Assembly (NCBI GenBank): GCA_964370715.1
Contig: CAYJKJ010000008.1
Location: 35,875 to 99,874 of the forward strand
Direction of reading: 5' to 3'
Length of the DNA stretch: 64,000 bases
Source of the DNA: CAYJAY01 sp964370715
Lineage (GTDB): Bacteria > Bacillota > Clostridia > Oscillospirales > Ruminococcaceae
Part shown: positions 43,333 through 52,908 of the stretch, piece by piece
Position numbering within the stretch: position 1 is the first letter of the stretch
Layout of the letters: every line of letters starts with the position of its first letter
Notes under the pieces: generated by a model
What the model saw: only the letters and a program-made list of their open reading frames with translations
Databases searched by the model: none
What the model was told of the DNA's origin: nothing
Translations under genes and position numbers: made by a program

Positions 43333-43761
43333 ATGTCGGTTACCGCTGTTGGCGTTGTGGCACATTAATGCGGGCACGCTATTCAACACCACAAAAGCTA
43401 TGCACCGCTTACCCTGCGCACAGCATTTTTCGTTGTGGCGCGGTTAGGAAGCATGGCGGCCGTTCCGCTTATTATCCTTGGAATGTTTTTCACAGGAAAC
43501 ACGTCAGAACTTATAATCGAAATAGGTATAATAGCGTTTTTGGCTTCGATTATATTTCAAATAATAACGCTACCTGTCGAGTTTAATGCATCTAAGCGAG
43601 CAGTGAAACTCCTTGGCGGTTCGGGTATCCTGGAGGAAACCGAATTGCCTACAACAAAATCTGTTTTAAACGCCGCCGCGCTTACCTATGTAGCCGCAGT
43701 AGCCGCTTCGCTGTTGCAACTGTTTAAATTGCTTTTACTCACAAGAAACAGAAGAGACTAA
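43333..43761 (+). pseudogene. Broken YugP-like zinc metallopeptidase remnant
   Basis: One continuous frame reads MSVTAVGVVAH, stop (TAA 43366-43368), then CGHAIQHHKSYAPL and on to LLTRNRRD. It matches the second half of neutral zinc metallopeptidases of the YugP type, including ITLPVEFNASKRA and LNAAALTYVAA. The stop replaces the glutamate of the HExxH zinc motif (H-stop-C-G-H), most simply by GAA or GAG to TAA. The N-terminal half is absent; ftsH ends 25 bases before. The C-terminal 109 codons from 43435 still form an open frame with two helices, but no ribosome site is seen. Confidence 0.85.
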
Positions 43762-43861
43762 CCAAACTACTTTCGAATAGTTGCGATATGGATTTTATAT
43801 GTCTTGTCGGTGATAGACGTCATCTTGTATTGACATAGAAAACCTTCTTTATTCGTATATT

Positions 43862-43997
43862 TAATATAGATAAAAAGCAACACTACTTATTGTCTACAAA
43901 CCCGTATAAATAAAGGCTTTTTCTATGACCCTTATAGGGCTTCGCACCAGTCAGAGTGTTGTTATAGGAACTCATGTTTCTATAACAACACTTTTTC
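43862..43997 (+). ncRNA. Possible small RNA ending in a strong terminator
   Basis: The gap 43762-44184 has no gene. AGTGTTGTTATAG (43955-43967) and CTATAACAACACT (43980-43992) form a 13-bp stem followed by TTTTT, and a TTGACA stands at 43830-43835 with a poorly spaced TATATT. A short transcript of 100-130 nt is possible. It resembles no class I know. Alternatively the hairpin simply ends the ftsH transcript. Confidence 0.35.
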
Positions 43998-44184
43998 TAT
44001 TTTTATTTATATTATCTGCCAAGGAAGTAATGTCATGAAAGACATAAATAGTTTGTCACATTCAAAGTGGAAACACCGGTGTGAACCGGTTAGCCTTGCT
44101 TGCAATTTTCTTTAAAATAAATTATAGTATAATGGTTAATTGTGTATATTTAGCCCGCTATACTATAATGGGGGGATTTCCAAC

Positions 44185-46176
44185 ATGAATAATCCGTTTC
44201 AAAAATCAAAAGTTAATATATATTTTTTTATCGTAATCTCTCTCGTAGTTATGTTTTGTTTTTCGCTATGGTATTTGAGAATGGAATATCATTTTCACAC
44301 CGATGAAAATAAGACTATCCACTCTCAAACGGGTGTATGGGATTTAACAGAATATGATTTCTCGGAAGGCTTTGCTATCATAAGTGGGAGCGAAGAATAT
44401 ATAGAGGGCAAACTTATATCACCTGATGATTTCGATACAGAAGATATAAAAATAGGCTCAACATCTTTGCCTGTGAATACATCACGCATTACCCTTTATA
44501 TGCCAAATGACTATGCATACACCATAATGGGCAACAGTTTTGACTTCGCTGAACGTATCTACATAAATGGTGAAATTTTAAAAGAAATCGGCTCTGTTGG
44601 CTTGTCTGCGGATAGTTCAAGCCCAGACCATGCTTACTTAAATATTACTGTTATTCCTGAAAATGGTGTAATAGAAATCGTAAGGCAAAGCAATAACTTC
44701 GTTCATCGGGATAATGGTGTTGCATCAATTTTTTTAATTGGCACACCTGAAACCATGAGCCGTTTACACACTATTCTATATGGTGTCACAGGAGTTATGA
44801 TTGGTCTATTTATCACAATAGCCATATCGCATATCTTTCTTTTTGTATTGTTTCAAAAACAAAAGGCACATATTTATTTTGCAATACTCGCACTGACTTG
44901 GGGACTACGACTTGGTGTAACCGATATTAAAGTGTTTGGAGAATGGTTTTCGTTTTTACCATGGGAAGTTATGTTCCGTTTTGAATATATGACCGTTCCA
45001 TTGGCTTGCTCAATGTTTTTGCTTATTTTAAACGAAATTTTCCCAAAAGCTATACCAAAATGGTTTGTACTCAGTGTGACCGGATTGTTTTTATCTTATA
45101 CCGCACTATGTCCCTTTGTGGCGACAATCCCTTTATCCTATAGCATGATTGGTGTTATAGCTTTTTATACGATAGTTCTTTTTGTTGTTACTATACTGCT
45201 TTTTTCAAACACTGTAAAAATGTATCGAAGCAGAGAGTTAAAACTGGAACATATTTTGTTTATTATAAGCGTTGCTCCTCTTATCATTGCTGCAGTTCAC
45301 GATGGGCTTTATTATAACCGTGTTTTACTATTTGGTGTTCGTATATTATTAATGGATCTTGCGTTTTTAATTATTTTATTTACACAAACTGCTGTGATCT
45401 ATTATGATACGGCGCAAAAATTGAAAGCGACTTATCGAGCCGAACAGGAAAGTCGTATCGAGGCATCTTCACTTCGCAAGGCTAAAAAAATGCACGAAGA
45501 TTTTTTAAGAACTCTTTCTCACGAAATGCAATTACCACTCACAACTGTTTCGGGATATGCACAACTGACAACTCAAATTCTTGTTGAAGATGAAATGATT
45601 GACAAGGTTTCGATGCTCGACAAAATGAGAGTAATTGACGATGAAGCAAGAAAACTTTCGCGGCAAGTAGCACAGCTTTTAGATGCTTCAGCAATGGAAA
45701 ACGGAACATTCAAGCTCTATTTACAAAAAGTTGATATAAATGACCTTTTGAAAAAAATCGAAACGCAACATTTTCCAACGATGAACGATGGTAGTTTAAA
45801 GCTCAGCATCAGCGTTCAGCCCAACCTGCCCAGGGCTTATGCTGATAGCGATAGACTTCGTGGGTGTATACTCAACCTTTTGTCAAACGCAATAAAACAC
45901 ACAGAAAATGGTGATATTTTGTTTGATGTAAAAACAGTAAATAGCTTTATTGAAATTTCTATTTCCGATACAGGCGAAGGTATTCCCCCTGAATTACTCA
46001 GCAATTTATTTCAAAGGTATCCGGAGCATCGGTCAAACAAAGGCAATGGCTTAGGGCTTTATATTGTGGCTCAAACTATAGAGTCACATGGTGGTGAAAT
46101 TTCGGCAAAAAGCAAAATAAATGAAGGAACGACGATAACATTCACCGTTCCTATATGGGAGGAAAGCCATGCATAA
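44185..46176 (+). CDS. Sensor histidine kinase with 7TM-DISM-type sensor
   Basis: The 663-residue protein has an N-terminal helix, an external beta domain (about 40-205), seven membrane helices (about 207-415) of the 7TMR-DISM kind, a coiled linker, a HisKA domain with SHEMQLPLTTVSGYAQL, and an ATPase domain with the N-box LLSNAIKHT and G-box GNGLGLYIV. External glycans or small molecules are presumed ligands. The stop overlaps the response regulator start by eight bases. The ATG at 44185 follows GGGGGG. Serine codons are visibly less TCG-rich than in neighbouring genes. Confidence 0.93.
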   Translation: MNNPFQKSKVNIYFFIVISLVVMFCFSLWYLRMEYHFHTDENKTIHSQTGVWDLTEYDFSEGFAIISGSEEYIEGKLISPDDFDTEDIKIGSTSLPVNTSRITLYMPNDYAYTIMGNSFDFAERIYINGEILKEIGSVGLSADSSSPDHAYLNITVIPENGVIEIVRQSNNFVHRDNGVASIFLIGTPETMSRLHTILYGVTGVMIGLFITIAISHIFLFVLFQKQKAHIYFAILALTWGLRLGVTDIKVFGEWFSFLPWEVMFRFEYMTVPLACSMFLLILNEIFPKAIPKWFVLSVTGLFLSYTALCPFVATIPLSYSMIGVIAFYTIVLFVVTILLFSNTVKMYRSRELKLEHILFIISVAPLIIAAVHDGLYYNRVLLFGVRILLMDLAFLIILFTQTAVIYYDTAQKLKATYRAEQESRIEASSLRKAKKMHEDFLRTLSHEMQLPLTTVSGYAQLTTQILVEDEMIDKVSMLDKMRVIDDEARKLSRQVAQLLDASAMENGTFKLYLQKVDINDLLKKIETQHFPTMNDGSLKLSISVQPNLPRAYADSDRLRGCILNLLSNAIKHTENGDILFDVKTVNSFIEISISDTGEGIPPELLSNLFQRYPEHRSNKGNGLGLYIVAQTIESHGGEISAKSKINEGTTITFTVPIWEESHA

Positions 46177-46840
46177 GACTGTTTTAATGGTGGAAGATGA
46201 CGTAAACTTATTAAAAATGAATACTGAACTGTTAAAGCGACATGGCTATACAGTTTATGGTGCAAAAAATGCACAGCAAGCAAAGAGGCTTATTGAAGAA
46301 TTAGCTATAATAGACATTGCGATTTTAGATGTTATGTTGCCTGATGGTGATGGATTTGAGCTTGCTACCATTCTTAAAAACAAAACGTCTTGTCCTGTTT
46401 TAATGCTGACGAGTAAAAACACACACGAGGATATTGTTGAGGGTATGAACTCTGATGCGGATATGTATATGACAAAGCCTTTTGTCATAGAAGAGCTAAT
46501 CGCACGCATAGAGGGACTTATCAAGAAGCAAAAAAAGGCAACTAACCCACCGGTTGTTAAGGGTAATTTGAGAATTGACCTAACTTCAAGGCAAGCAAGA
46601 GTAAATGGCAATGATATAGCGCTGACCCCAAGGGAATTTTCTTTATTGCTTTATATGGTACACAGGGAGAACGAGATTTTGTCGATGGAAGCGATATTCA
46701 AGGAAGTGTGGGGACAAGATCTTGGAAGCGATACATCTGCATTGCGAATGGGGATAGCACGTCTTAGGAAAAAACTTGCAGGTAGCGAATACACAGTGAA
46801 TTCAAGCCGAAGCACAGGATATATATTTGAAAGAGCATAA
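46169..46840 (+). CDS. OmpR-family response regulator
   Basis: The 223-residue protein has a receiver domain (about 3-115) with acidic pocket EDD, phospho-acceptor Asp in AILDVMLPDGDG, Thr/Ser in MLTSK and Lys in TKPF, then an OmpR-type winged helix (about 130-222). It is translationally coupled to the kinase and is certainly its partner. No obvious target gene is adjacent, except that the large operon at 47049 begins 208 bases downstream. Confidence 0.95.
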   Translation: MHKTVLMVEDDVNLLKMNTELLKRHGYTVYGAKNAQQAKRLIEELAIIDIAILDVMLPDGDGFELATILKNKTSCPVLMLTSKNTHEDIVEGMNSDADMYMTKPFVIEELIARIEGLIKKQKKATNPPVVKGNLRIDLTSRQARVNGNDIALTPREFSLLLYMVHRENEILSMEAIFKEVWGQDLGSDTSALRMGIARLRKKLAGSEYTVNSSRSTGYIFERA

Positions 46841-46847
46841 AAATCAT

Positions 46848-46889
46848 AAAGAAGTCGTTTGTAACAATCCAGTTACAAACGACTTCTTT
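46848..46889 (+). terminator. 18-bp hairpin after the two-component genes
   Basis: AAAGAAGTCGTTTGTAAC (46848-46865) and its exact complement (46872-46889) enclose a 6-nt loop. The T-run afterwards is short (TTTAGTTGTTT). Confidence 0.75.
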
Positions 46890-46973
46890 AGTTGTTTAGC
46901 ATAGTATAATTATTATGATAAATTTACAAAAATAAGTAGATTATTGACAAAAATTTTGTTTATATGCCGCTCC

Positions 46974-47003
46974 AAGACAACAACTGCATATAAAGTATAT
47001 TAT
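46974..47003 (+). promoter_or_regulatory. Possible promoter of the nine-gene envelope operon
   Basis: TATTAT (46998-47003) has AAGACA 18 bp upstream. A separate TTGACA at 46944-46949, inside the near-palindrome ACAAAAATTTTGT, has no -10 at the right distance and may be a regulatory site. No c-di-GMP riboswitch consensus is seen in the leader. Confidence 0.4.
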
Positions 47004-47048
47004 ACAATTGATATTATCTTCAACTTTTGATAGAAAGAAGGGTTTTAT

Positions 47049-48983
47049 ATGAAAAAAAACTTGTTAAAATTTCTAAACTATAAGTCTAATATTCTTGTTG
47101 CAGTGCTAATAATTTTTTCTGTTAGCTTTTCGGGATGCACCTTTTATCAAGAGATGGTTCAGACCGGACAACTCCAGTCTCAACAATCTGAAGACACGGA
47201 AAATTTGGAGCAACAAACTGTTGAACCCACCACAGTCCACAGCCCTGTAATGACAGCCGAAACGGGTGTTTGGAGTTTTTTGGAGGGGTTTTCGGCAGTG
47301 TCCGCTGTATCTGACACCACCTCAAATGTTAAATGGTATGAAAACGCCTATGACGACAGCGGTTGGGCAAGGGGTGTTGGAAGCTTTGGTGCAAACGAGG
47401 GGGTGCAAGCCGAGCTTTCGGGGGGCTACTATCCTTCAACATTATTAGATCAACAGGATGTTTCAAACAACAACTATCCCGTCTATCTTTTAAGATCCGA
47501 GTTCAATCTTGGCAGCCTTGATGGGATTGGAAGTCTTGTGGCTAACATAGTTTATGACGATGCGGTTATAGTTTATATGAATGAAGAGGTTGTCTTTGAA
47601 GGCAATGTTCCCGCCGGAGGATATCCAACAGCAACTTCGTTTGGCGCAGCTGAACCAAGCAGCGTTCCGCATACCGATCAATTTGAAATTCCGCTATATA
47701 AGCTTGTGTTGGGCAAGAATGTTATGGCGGTTGAACTTCGCCAAGGCGATGAATACAGCTCCGATATATATTTTGAAATGAGTTCTCTTGTTCCGACAAG
47801 CGACGGGATACAATCGGTTAACATCGGTGTTGCAAAACAAGAAAGTTCCGTCAACTTGACGTTTAACGCAAGCGGGGTCGCAGCGGTTAATTCGTATATC
47901 GAGGTTATAAAGACGACCGGTATAAATGCTCAGCCAAAGGTCTACAACGTGGAACGCTATGAAGAAGCCAACAACGGTTATACATACAGAACAGAATTAA
48001 CCGACCTTGAACCAAACACGCAGTATAGCTATACAATATTTTGCAACGGCAATCAAGCCAATGGAGTGTTTAGCACCGGCTCGACACAAGACGGGGTTTC
48101 GGTGCTGCTTCTCGGGTCTCCCATGTATGGAGCAGGGGAGAACACAAAAGATGAACAAAACGGATTGATGGACGATACCATCTTAGAATATAAAGGAAAT
48201 GCAGATTTCTTATCGGTTGTAGGGGGCATAGCAGAAAATTCAAACGACATAAATTCATATATCATGGCGTTTGAAACGTTGCGTGATTCCCACCTTCCAA
48301 GCAATATAGTTTTCGGACAAACCGACATGGGTTCAACCATTGTTTCGGACAACATAAACATAAACGACATATCCCCCGAGCTTGACAATTCCTCGTCGGG
48401 AGCGATGTCGGGCGACTATTGGTTCAGCTTTGGCGACACGCTGTTTATAGTGCTTAACACAAACCATGGAAGTTTGGATGTTAGAGCAACGTTTGTTGCA
48501 CAAGCTGTGCTACAGCATAGCGAAATTTATGGTGAACCGAGCTTTAAAGTGCTGATGCTCAACCATTCACTCATGCCCAACAACACAAGCTTAACCGACC
48601 AACAACGTCTTGAGGTTGAAAACGTGCGTGCGGAACTTTCGCCGACGATAGCGTCAAACGACATAGACTTTGCTATATCCTCGTTTGGAGAAGGGTATAA
48701 CACCGGAAGCTTTGGGTTGTATGAAAACGGTTTAATAAGGACTTTGGGGGAAAAGGAAAATATCCAAAAAACAACGGGTGAAACTGTATATGCAAACATT
48801 GCAAGCGTAACGGGCGGGGTGGAGATAAATCAAGACACCACAACCCTTGAATATGCGGTCGACGATGCAAAGCAGTTTTATCCCATGGTTTCGAAACTTG
48901 ATATAGTTGAAAATACCGCCACTTTGACCACATGGAACACCGAAACAAAACAAGTGGTCTCGCAAATCACACTGACGAAATAG
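47049..48983 (+). CDS. Lipoprotein with jelly-roll, FN3 and degenerate purple-acid-phosphatase domains
   Basis: The 644-residue protein has a lipoprotein signal (Cys30 in FSGC), a galactose-binding-like jelly-roll (about 75-255), a fibronectin-III domain (about 258-350) of the purple acid phosphatase type, and a metallophosphatase fold (about 353-620). The metal motifs are lost. The usual GNHD/E is GQTD (423-426), the HH of the third motif is NHS (505-507), and the GHxH box reads SSFGEG. I therefore expect a non-catalytic surface protein. It is the first gene of a nine-gene operon; the next gene starts seven bases after its stop. Confidence 0.75.
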   Translation: MKKNLLKFLNYKSNILVAVLIIFSVSFSGCTFYQEMVQTGQLQSQQSEDTENLEQQTVEPTTVHSPVMTAETGVWSFLEGFSAVSAVSDTTSNVKWYENAYDDSGWARGVGSFGANEGVQAELSGGYYPSTLLDQQDVSNNNYPVYLLRSEFNLGSLDGIGSLVANIVYDDAVIVYMNEEVVFEGNVPAGGYPTATSFGAAEPSSVPHTDQFEIPLYKLVLGKNVMAVELRQGDEYSSDIYFEMSSLVPTSDGIQSVNIGVAKQESSVNLTFNASGVAAVNSYIEVIKTTGINAQPKVYNVERYEEANNGYTYRTELTDLEPNTQYSYTIFCNGNQANGVFSTGSTQDGVSVLLLGSPMYGAGENTKDEQNGLMDDTILEYKGNADFLSVVGGIAENSNDINSYIMAFETLRDSHLPSNIVFGQTDMGSTIVSDNININDISPELDNSSSGAMSGDYWFSFGDTLFIVLNTNHGSLDVRATFVAQAVLQHSEIYGEPSFKVLMLNHSLMPNNTSLTDQQRLEVENVRAELSPTIASNDIDFAISSFGEGYNTGSFGLYENGLIRTLGEKENIQKTTGETVYANIASVTGGVEINQDTTTLEYAVDDAKQFYPMVSKLDIVENTATLTTWNTETKQVVSQITLTK

Positions 48984-48990
48984 GTGGATA

Positions 48991-49899
48991 ATGTTGAAAA
49001 AAATCGGTGTTGTTTTCTTTTTGGGAATGGTTTTGCTTGTTTGCGGTTGTTATGTTTTGCCAAACGAACAACCTTCGGAGGTGTTGCCTGAAGAAGATGT
49101 GGAAATTTCCGATATCGATAATGTTCAACCGCAAACAAAAGATTTTGATTATTCGGTTTTTTCTTGGAGTTCAGATGTTTTTGAGAAAGACAATATAGAT
49201 GAAGTTATATCGACACTCAAACAACATAATATCGGTTCGATTTATCAATGGTTCAGCAGCGATGTGCAAGACCAAAGCATAATTGATTTTATAACCGCTA
49301 TGAATGATCAAGATATAAAGGTATATGTTTTGACGGGAGACCCCTCTTGGGCAAAGGAAAAAAACGTCCAAAAAATCTATGATGTCATAGATCGAGCAAA
49401 CTCACTAGGCGGAGTTTCGGGGGTTGTTCTCGACATTGAACCTTCGGGGCTTGACGAATATGACGATAACAAAGATGAATTGATGGTGGAGTTTGCAAGC
49501 AACATCAATCTTTCGTATGACTACGCAAAAAATCTAGGGTTTGAAGTTGTTGTGTGTGTATCGGCAAACTGGGATGAATTGCCGGAACTTCGGGATATAA
49601 TAGAAAATTCTTGCGATTCGGTCTGTGTCATGAACTATTTTGTCGATAGAGAGTTTGAAAAGATTCTGCGTGAGGCGGAATATGCAAAGCTTTATGGGAA
49701 GCATCTAATTAGCGCCTCCGAGCTGCAACCTCCCGGGGAACATGGTGTAACAGAAAAAAACACCTATTACGGACAGGATGTTTCAACTGTTATAGAGGTT
49801 TTTGAAAAGTTATCACAAGACCTTGAACAAGAGCTGGAGCTGAACGATATATCGTTTTCTTTCCACCATTACGAAAGCTTAGCCGAGGCTAATCCTTAA
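48991..49899 (+). CDS. TIM-barrel lipoprotein, glycosidase-like
   Basis: The 302-residue protein has a lipoprotein-type signal (LLVCGC, likely Cys20), an acidic linker, and an alpha/beta barrel whose strand ends include GVVLDIEPSG (about residue 148) and VCVMNYFV. The DIE motif resembles the catalytic strand of several barrel glycosidases, but no family can be named. It is co-transcribed with the preceding lipoprotein and the VTC-type gene and presumably acts on the outer face of the membrane. Confidence 0.65.
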   Translation: MLKKIGVVFFLGMVLLVCGCYVLPNEQPSEVLPEEDVEISDIDNVQPQTKDFDYSVFSWSSDVFEKDNIDEVISTLKQHNIGSIYQWFSSDVQDQSIIDFITAMNDQDIKVYVLTGDPSWAKEKNVQKIYDVIDRANSLGGVSGVVLDIEPSGLDEYDDNKDELMVEFASNINLSYDYAKNLGFEVVVCVSANWDELPELRDIIENSCDSVCVMNYFVDREFEKILREAEYAKLYGKHLISASELQPPGEHGVTEKNTYYGQDVSTVIEVFEKLSQDLEQELELNDISFSFHHYESLAEANP

Positions 49900-49931
49900 C
49901 CAAAAAATAATAGACTAAAAGGAGGGACAAG

Positions 49932-50606
49932 ATGCAACAGGTTTTGCGACGTGAAATTAAATATAGGCTTTCGGCGATACAATACTATCAACTTGCGGAC
50001 AAGTTTTCAAAGTTGCTGCATCAAGATATTCATAACGGAGAAAACGGATACATGATACGTTCGTTATATTTCGACACCCTTAACGACAACGATTTTTTCG
50101 AGAAAGAATATGGCTGCGACCCTCGACGCAAGATGCGTTTCAGGTGCTATGACCCCGATTCGAAGTTTGCGGTGCTTGAGATGAAACAAAAGCAAGGTGT
50201 TCAACAACGCAAAAGGTCGCTCAAAGTTAAAAGAGAAGACGTGGTTAAATGTATCGATGGAGATTTTGGAAGTTTGCTTTCATACAACTCGGATTTTGCC
50301 GCCGAGTGTTTTGGGCTAATGAGCCGCCAGTTCTATCGCCCTAAAGCAATTATTGAGTACACAAGAAAAGCCTATGTCACAAAGGAAAACAACATAAGGA
50401 TAACGTTTGACCAAAACATCAACTGTTCGGCAAGCGTAACCGATTTTTTTTCAAAAAACCTACCGTTTAAACCGGCATTCGATCCGTTTAATGTCATAAT
50501 GGAGGTTAAATACGACGGCTTTTTGTTGAGCTATATAAAAGACATAATCGAACAAGCAAACGCAAGTCCTCTTGCGGCGGGCAAATACAGCGCGGGAAGA
50601 TTTTAA
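49932..50606 (+). CDS. VTC-domain (polyphosphate polymerase-type) protein, copy A
   Basis: The 224-residue soluble protein has the tunnel-fold motifs of the VTC/CYTH group: EIKYRLS, RSLYFDT, RKMRFRCY, AVLEMKQKQG, and the late FNVIMEVKYDGF. In yeast VTC4 this fold makes polyphosphate from ATP; in bacteria it occurs beside DUF4956 and CotH genes with unknown substrate. Basic and acidic tunnel residues are retained, so it may be active. GGAGGGACAAG precedes the ATG. The DUF4956 gene follows after 40 bases. A divergent second copy is at 59951. Confidence 0.88.
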   Translation: MQQVLRREIKYRLSAIQYYQLADKFSKLLHQDIHNGENGYMIRSLYFDTLNDNDFFEKEYGCDPRRKMRFRCYDPDSKFAVLEMKQKQGVQQRKRSLKVKREDVVKCIDGDFGSLLSYNSDFAAECFGLMSRQFYRPKAIIEYTRKAYVTKENNIRITFDQNINCSASVTDFFSKNLPFKPAFDPFNVIMEVKYDGFLLSYIKDIIEQANASPLAAGKYSAGRF

Positions 50607-50646
50607 ATAATTAAAAAAATTAAATGTTAAAAAGGGAGTTTGACAG

Positions 50647-51324
50647 ATGCAACAGTTATTAGAAGCTATATTTCAAGAAGCGGGAACACTATCTTTTGAC
50701 GAGATTGTTCTGCGAATATTAATTTGTGCGGGTCTTGGATTTCTTATCACTTTGTCCTATAAAATGGCTCATGCCGGAGCGGTCTATAGCAAAAAATTTA
50801 ATGTAACACTTTTGGTTTTGACGGTTTTGACCGGGTCTGTGATGATGGTTATAGGAAACAATTTGGCGTTGTCGCTCGGAATGGTCGGCGCGCTTTCGAT
50901 AGTTCGTTTTAGAACGGCTATTAAAGATTCACGCGACACAGCATATATTTTTTGGACTATTATTGTCGGAATTTGTTGTGGCGCGGGAGATTTTACGATA
51001 GCGGCCGTAGGAAGCGCGGCTGTGTTTATAATTCTGCTTATCTTTGGGGCGATTAAAAACGACGACCGCTTGCTTCTTATTGTTCGCTCAACACGCGAAA
51101 CCGCGCCAAAGGTAGAGGCGGTTATATTCTCTATGCTTAATAAAGACGCAAAACTTCGTGTTAAAAACATGACGGAGGATCACGTAGAGGTTATATATGA
51201 ACTCTCAAGTGCGACGCTTGCGAAAGCCGAAAAAAACCAGATGACCGTTTCGGACAAGATATATGAACTTGACGGTATACATTATCTTAATCTGGTTACA
51301 CAAAATGATGATATAGGAAGCTAG
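50647..51324 (+). CDS. DUF4956 membrane protein, copy A
   Basis: The 225-residue protein has four membrane helices in the first 140 residues and a cytoplasmic alpha/beta tail. The family motif GALSIVRFRTAIKDSRD lies between helices. DUF4956 proteins are nearly always next to VTC-domain proteins, suggesting that they form the membrane part of a polymer-making or translocating unit; no activity is proven. AAAAAGGGAG precedes the ATG. Confidence 0.88.
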   Translation: MQQLLEAIFQEAGTLSFDEIVLRILICAGLGFLITLSYKMAHAGAVYSKKFNVTLLVLTVLTGSVMMVIGNNLALSLGMVGALSIVRFRTAIKDSRDTAYIFWTIIVGICCGAGDFTIAAVGSAAVFIILLIFGAIKNDDRLLLIVRSTRETAPKVEAVIFSMLNKDAKLRVKNMTEDHVEVIYELSSATLAKAEKNQMTVSDKIYELDGIHYLNLVTQNDDIGS

Positions 51325-51363
51325 AAACTTTTTATCACAAAAAGAAAGGACGGACTTTGATAG

Positions 51364-52872
51364 ATGCTAAAAAGACTACCTTTAATAATATCAGTTATAG
51401 TTGTTGTGGTTGTCTCTGTCATAGTCGCCGAAATTGCTGAATCGTATGACTATATCGCAGAACGAAACAATATTACAAGATATTATCAACACCTTGAAGT
51501 AACCCCTGACGAGGCTACCTTTGTTGAGGGCGAGTTCAACACGAAACTCCCGATAGTTTCGATCGAGACGGGCGGACAGGAGATCCCGGGGCTTCCGATA
51601 GTTAACGCGATGGGAAGCGAAATAGGATATACCTTAAATCATGATGGGGAAACAACCATTTCTGCATCTGTTAAGGTATATGACACCGAAGACAGCTATA
51701 ATCAGCTAAGCGATACTCCGACGATAGAAAGTAATATAAACTTGCGGTTAAGAGGAAACTCGTCTAGATATTATGATAAAAAAAGTTATAAGATAGAGTT
51801 TGTTGACGAGGATGGACTTGAAAACAACGTCGATGTTATGGGTATGGGACGTTATGACGAATGGGCGCTATATGGTCCTTTTTTTGATAGAACTCTTGTA
51901 AGAAATTATGTGTTTTTAAATCTCCACGGAGAACTTTATCCGGAAACCCCAGACATGCGGTATTGCCAAGCTTTTCTTGATGGAGAATACATCGGGCTTT
52001 ATATCATGATGGAGACGATTGCCGCCGACAACAACAGGGTTAACCTGACATCGTTTACAACAAGAAGCGACGTCACGAGTTATATCGTAGAACTTGACAG
52101 GATTGAAAGTCCAAAGGCGGTTGAAACGTTTGCAAAGTACACTCAAAATTTGGATGTGCTCACAACACTATGCGTGGTATACCCCGGAGCGCCAAACCAA
52201 ACACAGGAGTTTCTTGATTATATCGCAAACGATGTCAATGAATTTGAAAAAGCACTTTATTCATACGATTTTGATGACCCGGAAAAGGGATATCGAGCCC
52301 ACATAGATGTTGAATCGTTTGTCGATTACTATATCTTTAATGAATTTGCGGTTATAAATGATATGGGAAACAGATCGACATATCTATATAAAGATCTTGG
52401 TGGAAAGCTTAAGATTAGTCCGTTGTGGGACTTTAACAATGCTGCCGATAATTATCTTGCGTTGGTTCCGGGAAGCGACGCCGAGGGTTATCTTTACTAT
52501 GACAGGGTGTGGTACACAATGTTGATGAAAGACCCGTATTTTGTCGATAAAGTTATCGAAAGATATCGAGAACTGCGCACGGTGGGTGTGCTTAACGAAC
52601 AAAAAATACTTGAACTTATAGACGAAACCACAAAATTTTTGGAACAGGACATAAGTTATAACTTTGAAGTTTGGGGCTATTCGTTCGACCCTCAAAGGTT
52701 GGATAGATATAACAAATTAATCGGTGACGAAAGAAACCCAAAAAGTTATACCGAGGCTGTCCAAAAACTGACTGATTTTATAATAAACCGTGGAAGTTGG
52801 CTCGACCAAAACATCGAAGGACTCAAACAGTATTGCGCTTCGTCTAGAACAAAGGCTTATTCCGAATATTAA
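51364..52872 (+). CDS. CotH-family protein kinase-like protein, membrane anchored
   Basis: The 502-residue protein has one N-terminal membrane helix (about 5-25) and then a CotH domain. Marks are INLRLRGNSSRYYDKKSYKIEF (nucleotide contact region), the acidic segment FLDGEYIGLYIMMETI and ISPLWDFNNAADN, where the usual WDFD is WDFN. CotH proteins are atypical kinases acting on secreted proteins, known from Bacillus spore coats and cellulosome-type surfaces. It may phosphorylate surface components of this operon. The change at the second acidic residue leaves activity uncertain. Confidence 0.88.
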   Translation: MLKRLPLIISVIVVVVVSVIVAEIAESYDYIAERNNITRYYQHLEVTPDEATFVEGEFNTKLPIVSIETGGQEIPGLPIVNAMGSEIGYTLNHDGETTISASVKVYDTEDSYNQLSDTPTIESNINLRLRGNSSRYYDKKSYKIEFVDEDGLENNVDVMGMGRYDEWALYGPFFDRTLVRNYVFLNLHGELYPETPDMRYCQAFLDGEYIGLYIMMETIAADNNRVNLTSFTTRSDVTSYIVELDRIESPKAVETFAKYTQNLDVLTTLCVVYPGAPNQTQEFLDYIANDVNEFEKALYSYDFDDPEKGYRAHIDVESFVDYYIFNEFAVINDMGNRSTYLYKDLGGKLKISPLWDFNNAADNYLALVPGSDAEGYLYYDRVWYTMLMKDPYFVDKVIERYRELRTVGVLNEQKILELIDETTKFLEQDISYNFEVWGYSFDPQRLDRYNKLIGDERNPKSYTEAVQKLTDFIINRGSWLDQNIEGLKQYCASSRTKAYSEY

Positions 52873-52908
52873 TAATCGTCTTTAAGTCTTAAAAAGGATT
52901 GTTGAATA

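Noticed and set aside
43366..43368. TAA in the YugP-like frame as a recoded codon
   Set aside because: TAA ends many other genes in this window, the N-terminal half is also missing, and there is no sign of recoding. A pseudogene is simpler.
39569..46890. Complete genomic island integrated at tRNA-Leu
   Set aside because: There is no integrase and I found no direct repeat of the tRNA 3' end downstream. Only part of the region looks different in codon use.
46890..47048. c-di-GMP (GEMM) riboswitch before the envelope operon
   Set aside because: I looked for the conserved aptamer core and closing stem and saw neither. The leader is mostly AT-rich promoter-like sequence.
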